Assembly (NCBI GenBank): GCA_037783545.1
Contig: JBBELK010000386.1
Location: 806,001 to 870,000, forward strand
Length of the DNA stretch: 64,000 nt
Direction of reading: 5' to 3'
DNA from: Henricia sp. BOLD:AAB3569
Lineage: Eukaryota > Echinodermata > Asteroidea > Spinulosida > Echinasteridae
This document shows, piece after piece, positions 1 through 7,800 of the stretch. Made by a program: the position numbers and the translations under genes. Within the stretch, counting starts at the first letter, position 1. Each line of letters begins with the position of its first letter. The notes beneath the pieces were generated by a model. It was not told where the DNA came from. It ran no database searches and worked only from the letters and a program-made list of their open reading frames with translations.

Positions 1-300
1 ATGTCAAGTCAAACTGCCATTTAGTCTCAAGTCAAGTCAAACTGCCATTTAGTCTCAAGTCAAGTCAAACTGCCATTGAGTCTCAAGTCAAGTCAAACTG
101 CCATTGAGTCTCAAGTCAAGTCAAACTGCCATTGAGTCCCAAGTCAAGTCAAACTGCCTTTGAGTCCCAAGTCAACTCAAAAGTCCTCGAGTCTCAAGTC
201 AAGTCAAACTGCCTTCAAGTCTCAAGCCAAGTCAAACTGCCTTCGAGTCCCAAGTCAAGTCAAACTGCCTTCAAGTCCCAAGTCAAGTCAAACTGCCTTA
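1..300. repeat. Satellite block A, AGTCA-based 23/28-bp tandem repeat
   Basis: The sequence is a run of near-identical units of the form AAACTGCC-TTTGAGTCCC-AAGTCAAGTC. The 28-bp form carries two AAGTC sub-repeats and the 23-bp form one. It starts before the window and stops abruptly at the AATAATAAT tail of the LINE at 301. Frames open through it (for example at 132-368) are a by-product of the repeat and not genes. Confidence 0.95.
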
Positions 301-1376
301 ATAATAATAATAATGGATATTTATATAGCGCACACATCCACCCAACAAGTAGGCGCTCATGGCGCTAGAGAAAGAAAAGAAAACATTTAGAGTGTGGTGT
401 CGTAGGCAAGATTATAAAAGTATGATTTGAGTGCAGTTTTAAATGAAGTGAGTGATGTACTAGACCGGATATCTAAAGGGAGACTGTTCCACAGACGTGG
501 GGCAGCTATACGGAAAGATCTGTCTCCCCAGGACCTATATGATCTCGGTACAGCCAGAAGATTTTGGTTAGCAGACCGAAGACCTGAACGGCTGGGCTGG
601 TATGGAGCTAATAGTGTGGACAAATATGGGGGAGAGATGTTATGCAGTGAACGATATGTGAGGAGCATAAGTTTATACATGATTCTGAATTTAATGGGAA
701 GCCAGTGGAGTTGTTAAAGAATGGGGGTTATATGTGAAAAACGTCTGGTGTGCATTATGAGGCGAGCTGTAGTGTTTTGTCTCCGCTGGAGTTTGTTGAG
801 TAGTTGTTGATGAATGCCAAAGAGGAGCGAGTTACACGTGTCTAAACGAGAGGTGATGAAGGCATGTGTGAGTTGCTCAGTTGCTTGTTTTGAAAGATGT
901 TTTCGAATTTTACTGAGGTTCCTAAGAATGTGTGCAGTCGATTGTGAAATATGTGAAATGTGAGGTTGAAAGGTCATCGCAGAGTCCATTAATACGCCTA
1001 GATTGCGAACGCGTTTTAGAGGGACAATATCTGAGTCTCCGACAGTGATATGGTGAACATTTATTTTACTGAGTTGTTGTTGTGATCTGAGGAGAATGAA
1101 CTCTGTTTTATCGTCGTTTAACTTGAGGAAATTTGATTTCATCCACTGACGAACCTCACCTACACATGCCTCAATGCAAGCGAGGTTACCGTCAACAGCG
1201 TGCTGCACTGGCTTAAAGGAAAGATATAACTGCAAGTCATCGGCATAGATGTGGTACTGGATATTGAAACGCTGAATGATATGCTGGATGGGAGAGATGT
1301 AAATGGTAAACCATTGAGGCCCCAACACTGACCCTTGAGGCACTGAATAACTGAGAGTTGATGTTTCAAGTTTCAA
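301..1376 (-). mobile_element. 5'-truncated CR1/L2-type LINE (partial reverse transcriptase and 3' end)
   Basis: On the minus strand the frame at 1376-714 holds the C-terminal half of a non-LTR reverse transcriptase. It shows a VPQGSVLGP motif, the catalytic YADD box, then LNDDKTEFILL and LGVLMDS, which are blocks typical of CR1/L2/Jockey-type elements. A second frame (680-387) continues the usual tail of such ORF2 proteins, including SPPYLS, VPRS and APRLWNSLP. The two pieces are in different frames, so the copy is broken. The endonuclease and the first half of the RT are missing, as expected of 5' truncation during target-primed reverse transcription. The 3' end reads GCGCTATATAAATATCC followed by (ATT)n. 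The copy lies inside satellite array, with satellite on both sides. Clade placement (L2 versus CR1) is from motif memory only. Confidence 0.9.
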
Positions 1377-2080
1377 GTCAAGTCAAACTGTCTTTAAGCA
1401 CAAGTCATGTCAAACTGCCTTCGCGTCCCAATTTAAGTCAAATCGTCTGTGAGTCTGAAGTCAAGTCAAATCGCCTTTGAGTCTGAAGTCAAGTCAAAAT
1501 GCCTTTGAGTCCCAAGTCAAGTCAAACTGCCTTTGAGTCCCAAGTCAAACTGCCTTTGAGTCCCAAGTCAAACTGCCTTTGAGTCCCAAGTCAAACTGCC
1601 TTTGAGTCCCAAGTCAAACTGCCTTTGAGTCCCAAGTCAAACTGCCTTTGAGTCCCAAGTCAAACTGCCTTTGAGTCCCAAGTCAAGTCAAATTGCCTTC
1701 AAGTCTCAAGTCAAGTCAAACTGCCTTCGAGTCCCAAGTCAAGTCCCAAGTCAAACTGCCTTCGAGTCCCAGGTCAAGTCAAACTGCCTTCGAGTCCCAA
1801 GTCAAGTCCCAAGTCAAACTGCCTTTGAGTCCCATGTCTAGTCAAACTGCCTTTGAGTCTCAAGTCAAGTCAAACTGCCTCTGAGTCCCAAGTCAAGTAA
1901 AACTGCCTTTGAGTCCCAAGTCAAGTCAAACTGCCTTTGAGTCCCAAGTCAGGTCAAACTGCCTTTGAGTCCCAAGTCAGGTCAAACTGCCTTTGAGTCC
2001 CAAGTCAAGTCAAACTGCCTTTGAGTCCCAAGTCAAGTCAAACTGCCTCTGAGTTCAAATCCCAAGTCAAATCAAGTCAA
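1377..2080. repeat. Satellite block B, continuation of the AGTCA satellite
   Basis: This is the same family as 1-300. Around 1,530-1,680 the array is a very regular 23-bp period (AGTCAAACTGCC then TTTGAGTCCCA). Elsewhere it is the 28-bp form or mixtures with extra AAGTCCC inserts. It decays at about 2,040-2,080 into unique sequence. The local homogeneity of the 23-bp stretch suggests recent unequal exchange or slippage. Confidence 0.95.
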
Positions 2081-3236
2081 ACTTTAAGGTCACATGCACT
2101 ACCATTGACATATTGCTAAATTCAAGACTTAGCCATATAATTCACACAACTTTTTCACTTTGAATTGCACTTTCCGCCTTTTTTAACAACTGTAAAATTG
2201 TGAATAACTTTCTGAAGTGTTTACGCCAACTGGATAAAAATAGCTATCAACCTTACAAATTCCATTTAGAAGTTCATTTGTATCAACTTTCAAAGACTTT
2301 CCCGTTCCATTCAAACGGAGCTCACTGCGAGCTTAACGATACGTCCACCCCCGAATCGACACAGATAAAACTTACGCTGCATTGTATAATTCCTAATTAC
2401 TTGAAGTCACCAAAGTTCACAGTAATTGCTTCGTGCAAGAACAATTTTGTTGCACTTTGAGGAACAGAAAGTCCGGACGTATACGTAGGATTTTGAATAA
2501 GTTGCACTGTAAGTAAAAGTACAAGAGCTACGTGGCATTGTTAGGTGATTATAGCAGATTGGCTAAAATGCAATCTAAATTAAGCGTTGGTGGGCAGCAA
2601 GGGTGGGTGAAATAATTACTTTTATTACTATAAATTTGTGTGTTGCTTCGTTGCTTGCAGTTCTGCTGAAGGCGATAGCAGAAGTCCTACGTTTGCTTTG
2701 CTGTTTCTGGCACTATCAGGGTGAGTTTTTTGTTGTCTTTGTCAGAAAATGGCAAACTTCAAAAAGTTTTGGGATTTCTGCAAAAAACTATTCAGGCGAC
2801 AGACTGCTACATGCAAGTTACAACATAAAGTCCATAGTTTCAGTACCGATTATTTTTTGAGGCATCAAATTTGGCAATACAAAGGCTGCTGTAACTTCCT
2901 GTGAGCTGTGAGTTCGGATGTGGTAAAATCAATTAATTGCACGGCAAACCTTTTTGTCAAAATCGTAGAAAAAATTCATGCATCGAATATAAATAATCAA
3001 TTGAAAATAAAACCAATTTTTCGAATAGGAAATGATTCGAAAATTCACAGGTCTATTCACTTGTCTTAAATTTTTAATTTTTTTAAAATTTATTTTCCCA
3101 AACTTTTTTTATCCTATACTTGGGTATATTTCATTTCCAAACATTGCTTTTGTTACTCAATTTTACTCAATTTTGCATCCATGCACACTGAGAGAAAAAT
3201 TAGGTTAATAGCAGAAAACCTGAGTGATATACCACT
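2081..3236. other. AT-rich stretch with no recognised gene
   Basis: I see no exon with recognisable protein similarity, no RNA gene and no clear inverted repeat here. Short frames at 2200-2460 and 2603-2860 have no recognisable motifs and no splice-site support. Confidence 0.5.
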
Positions 3237-3870
3237 GCCTTATAGCTCAGCTGGTAGAGCATCTGCCCGGTGTGTCAGAGGTCTTGGGGGAATCCTGAGA
3301 GAATATACCACTGTGCCTCATAGCTCAGCTGGTAGAGCATCTGCCCGGTGTGTCAGAGGTCTTGGGGAAAACCTGAGGGGTTATACCACTGTGCCTCATA
3401 GCTCAGCTGGTAAAGCATCTGCCCGGTGTGTCAGAGGTCTTGGGGGAATCCTGAGAGAATATACCACTGTGCCTCATAGCTCAGCTGGTAGAGCATCTGC
3501 CCGGTGTGTCAGAGGTCTTGGGGAAAACCCGAGGGGTTATACCACTGTGCCTCATAGCTCAGCTGTTAGAGCGTCTGCCCTGTGTGTTAGAGATCTTGGG
3601 GAAAACCTGAGAGAGTAAACCACTGTGCCTCATAGCTCGGCTGGTAGATCAAGTATCTACCTGGTATGCCAGAGGTCTTAGGAGAAACCTGAGGGAGTAT
3701 ACCACTGTGCCTCATAGCTCAGCTGGTAAAGCATCTGCCCGGTGTGTCAGAGTTCTTGGGGGAAAACCTGAAGGTTATACCACTGTGCCTCATAGCTGCA
3801 TGGTCGAGCATCTGCTCGGTGTTGATGTCTCAGAGGTCTTGGGTTCGAGTCCTGAGTCCTGATGAGTGCC
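3237..3870 (+). repeat. tRNA-derived tandem array 1 (8 units, 78-bp period)
   Basis: Unit starts are at 3237, 3315, 3393, 3471, 3549, 3627, 3709 and 3787, so the spacing is 78 bp except one of 82. Each unit begins like a tRNA 5' half: GCCTCATAGCTCAGCTGG, then TAGAGC, i.e. a pol III A box and D-arm, followed by an anticodon-arm-like TCTGCCCGGTGTGTCAGA. Internal units then run into a GGGGGAAACCTGAGGGAG linker and lack a T arm. Only the last unit (about 3838-3866) carries GGTTCGAGTCC, the B box, with 3' bases that partly pair with the GCCTCAT start. This looks like tandem SINE or tRNA-pseudogene heads, not functional tRNA genes. Sister arrays lie at 30,066-30,540, 60,785-61,022 and 61,475-61,866. 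Confidence 0.9.
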
Positions 3871-3932
3871 ATATGATTATTTTCTCTTTCTTTTTTATAT
3901 AAAAATCCAGAGACGTACAAGAATTACTCAGT

Positions 3933-4862
3933 ATGGAGACTGGACGAGTTGTGCTTCCACTAGTGGTTGTCATTGTCGGTAAGTTAACACGATACCACTT
4001 TTTTTAAGGATAAACAAAGTTTGAAAAAAATTGAAAATGTTTAATGTCCACTATCTCATTTGCAATGACCCAATGGGTAACATCATGAGTTGACAAGAAA
4101 AACTTAACGTTGATTGTAATGATAACAAATTTTATTTTTATTTTGAATTTATTTTTGTCCAAAATGGTACTTTCTGTAAGACATTAAAGACATGATTGGA
4201 AAACTTCTAAAAACAACAGCATTACATAACTAAAGAATAATGTTGATAAACTGCCTTGTAGAAATTTCAGAAAACCTGAAAAATCCATGCATGTTTTTTG
4301 TGTTGAATAAATGGTAAAAACAAATTGTCTGCAGACAATTATTTAACAAAAAAAATAAGCAACTTCAGTTGGCAATTTCTCCCACAAAGGTACCATTTTA
4401 CACGGGGAAAAAAATCATGTGGTGTTTGTTACCATTGCTATCAACACTTTTAATCAGGTTTTTCTTGTCAACTCGTGAAGTAAAATTTTGGGTAAGTGCA
4501 AATGATGTATTGGGGATATAACACAAATTCTTACTGATTGACCGATACCTTTCTCTTTTGCCTGATAACCTTAATCATTTGAACCCAATATTATTCATGC
4601 TGTGGTAAAGGCAATGCTCGTCAGCAATGCGCGCTCGTCAGCAGTGCAAGCTCGTCAGCAATGTGCGCGCGCCAAATTCGTGCCAAGAAATACGCAGCTC
4701 CATGCCTTTGCTATGGAGCTGCATAATTCATGGCACGAATTTGGCACATGTGCATTGCTGACGAGCCTGTGCCTTTTATTTATTTGTTTTTTTGCATATC
4801 TGAAGATATTTTATAATTTTTTGTTACAGCATTGTATTTGTGCGTTGGCGAGACGTCTGCAG
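3933..4862 (+). CDS. Lectin gene exons 1-2: split signal peptide
   Basis: Exon 1 (3933-3978) encodes METGRVVLPLVVVIV and ends in phase 1 at G|GTAAGT. Exon 2 (4830-4862) adds ALYLCVGETSA and also ends in phase 1. The two tiny exons together make one hydrophobic signal sequence; neither alone would be called by an ORF-length filter. The 850-bp intron between them holds two foldback repeats. Confidence 0.8.
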
Positions 4863-7800
4863 GTAAGATCACGTTAAATGTGTAAAATGTAGTTTTAAGA
4901 GACTTTTAAAGGCCTCTGAAACAGAGAGGACCCGTCTGAAATTTTTTTGAAAATCTGACCCCCTATAGTAGTTTGCACGGGCGGCCATGACAGGGGGCAG
5001 TTACATTGTTGCCAAGTGTCATGCATGACTAGGCACTTTGTGGATCTTTTGTCACTCATTTAAATATGAAAACCTGCCACCAGTCATGGCCGCCCTTGCA
5101 AAAGCTTCATAAAGTCGGGTAATTTAAGGAGTGGTTGGCGGTGTCCAGCAGGTCTAGAAACAAATTTGTTGACTTGATATTTGAACATTTTAAAATATGT
5201 TTTTTGTGTCAGTAAACAGGATTTGTGACAATTGTAAAGTAGAAAATTCCAACTTGTAACATTGCCTTTGTCACTCGGTACATAATCATGTAATTTCGTT
5301 CATCTTTATGGTTTGTCAATGTCCACAGGTGCAGGCGGTTGTGAGCCTAATCCGTGCCAAAATGAAGGGAGGTGCTTCGAAAACAAAGGAAATTACTCTT
5401 GTCGATGTGGACGCGAGTACAAGGGTGAAAACTGTGAAATCGGTTGGTACTACTCCAAAACATTTGTGACACAATAATATACCCATTTTATGCTGAAGTT
5501 GATTAGCTTTAAAAGCATTGATCAACCAGTTCAATTGGTTGTGTAGTTACAAAGTTAGGTCAATTTGAATAGAGCTGGGTCTTTCTATAAATTAGGGGTC
5601 CAGTGTTGGTGTCCCCCTGTTACATTTTACATCTTGTTTTTGTAAATTCAGGATACATTCTTTAAATACTTTCCATCTCAAAGAGTGAGTACATAAAGTA
5701 CAATTGATACAAAATGGTTTAAAAGTCATTTTTAATGATTTTTGTACGAAAAAAACACATATCAGGTGTAACGGGGGACACATAATGTCACACTTTTGGA
5801 CCCTAATTTATAGAAACACCCAGCTATTGGTTGTATTAGATTTTAAACGCTTTTATTAAACCGCCTTCAGAATGCAAAAATTAAATATCCGTCTCCGTTG
5901 CTTTTATTTATTAATTTTTAGCTCCTTGCGTATCCAAACCATGCAAAAACGGAGCCAAGTGTTATGCCTTGAGGTATAAGTGGGATCGTCATGACGATGA
6001 ATACTTCTGCAGTTGTGAGAAAGGTTTTGCTGGAAAACAGTGCGACATGGGTGAGTTCAACAGCATTATGGGCAAAATAGCCCAAATTCATGAACATCCC
6101 AGTTCTGAGTGTGGATTTGTAGTAAAGACAGATTACATGATTGGAACTAAGGCCCGTCCAAACGTCGTGCTTGTGCTGTGTCGATATGAATTTAACTTAA
6201 ATGTTTTTCATGACCCTTTTCGAATATTTTAATACTAAATATTTTATTTAAGTATTTAGTTTGATCGAATATTTGAAAAATTGGCGCAGTCCAAAATCTC
6301 ACCCGTTTTTTTATTTTAAAATCTCTTTATTTTTTGTGCCTACATTTACAATCATTTAAATTGTTTTTATTTTATTTTTATGCACTTCAGAGGTTTGCAA
6401 AGAAAATCCCTGTCAAAACGGTGGAGGATGCCTCCCTAATCGTGGCTATTATAGATGTAATTGCACGAATGAATACCACGGAACAGACTGCGAGCTCAGT
6501 AAGTTTTTCATTTCCTTTAATTGAGTCAATTCCATGAACTTGGTATACGGTGTCCCCTGTTATATCAAAGACCTTATATTTTTGGACTTATGAATTTCAT
6601 TAGTACTCTGAAATACCAGCGGCTGAATGACATAAATTAAAAACCTCCATTATGTGACAAAATAGCAACATATCGGTCGACTAAATGAAATTTTGTGCAA
6701 ATGTAGGTGTGACATTTGGTGTTTTTCAACAGATTTCTTTGCAAAAAGATGAAAAATCACTTAGATTACAAATCCAAATTTAGATTACAAATGATTGTTT
6801 AGATCGAGAACTGTGTGCTAGTGTCAAATTCAACAAGATCACTTTCATGGTTGAAGTGAATTGAGATAAATTGGCGCGACGTCCCCGTTACATTATTTTG
6901 AGCATAAAGACTCAAAAATTATCACAGAACAGGCAAAGCAAGCATATCGTGCAACATCATTATATATATGACAACTAATTGCTCGTCACTTATTTGCCAC
7001 TTTGTGGAAAAAAATACCACACATTGTGTCCCAACTTCTTGGAACGACCCAAATACTAAAACACTCCATCGAATCCTTAGTTGAATGCACTCACCAGTCA
7101 GGACAACCCTAGGAAATCTGGGCCTCTAGCCAAGCTCCATTCATTTGTGTACCCTACATAATAGAAGCTATCAATCATTCTACTTCTGGCTCAGTGACGC
7201 GATAAACAGCTGTTTGCAACCAATGGCCTGACAGAGAAATAGCCCCAGGATACAGCGCTTCCCGAGTCTCCCCTTTGAGTCCCTACTTATTTTTTTATGT
7301 GGGAGGGTTAGGCACTTCAATTTGTCAGTACATTGAGATTTTATGAGCCATGTGTTTTAAAGAGGGTCTATTTGATAATAATAATAGTAATTCTAGCATA
7401 TAATTAACTTAGCATAAATATAGCAATAAATTAAATTTAATACTGCACAGCAATAACTGATTTGCAAAATTTCTTCACAATATTTTAAAAAGAAAACTTG
7501 TATTATATGTTTTTATCAAACATGAATTATTAATTCATTTATTCCTATTATTTTAACCCAGAGGGTTGTTCACCGAACCCATGTCAAAATGATGGCGAGT
7601 GTAAATCGCACAAGTATGGTCAATGGTGCCAATGTAAAGAAGGGTTCTCGGGCAAACGCTGCGAGACAAGTGAGTATAAATGAGCACAACTTTGGAACTT
7701 GTCCAGATTTTTCCAGAAAATGGATTTTATTCTAATAATAAAATACCTCCCCAAAGTACTATCCATGGAAGAAAAGAAAAAATTGCAATCCCCAATTTGG

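Noticed and set aside
714-1376. Host protein gene on the minus strand
   Set aside because: The motifs are those of a LINE reverse transcriptase, and the copy is truncated and frame-broken.
3181-3618. 145-aa open frame across the tRNA-like array
   Set aside because: The open frame follows from the 78-bp period being a multiple of three. The product is only the repeated unit and there is no gene-like start or partner exon.
3237-3870. Functional tRNA gene cluster or CRISPR-like array
   Set aside because: The anticodon arm does not pair to a proper seven-base loop, internal units lack a T arm, and the linkers are near-identical, not unique spacers. A eukaryotic genome also rules out CRISPR.
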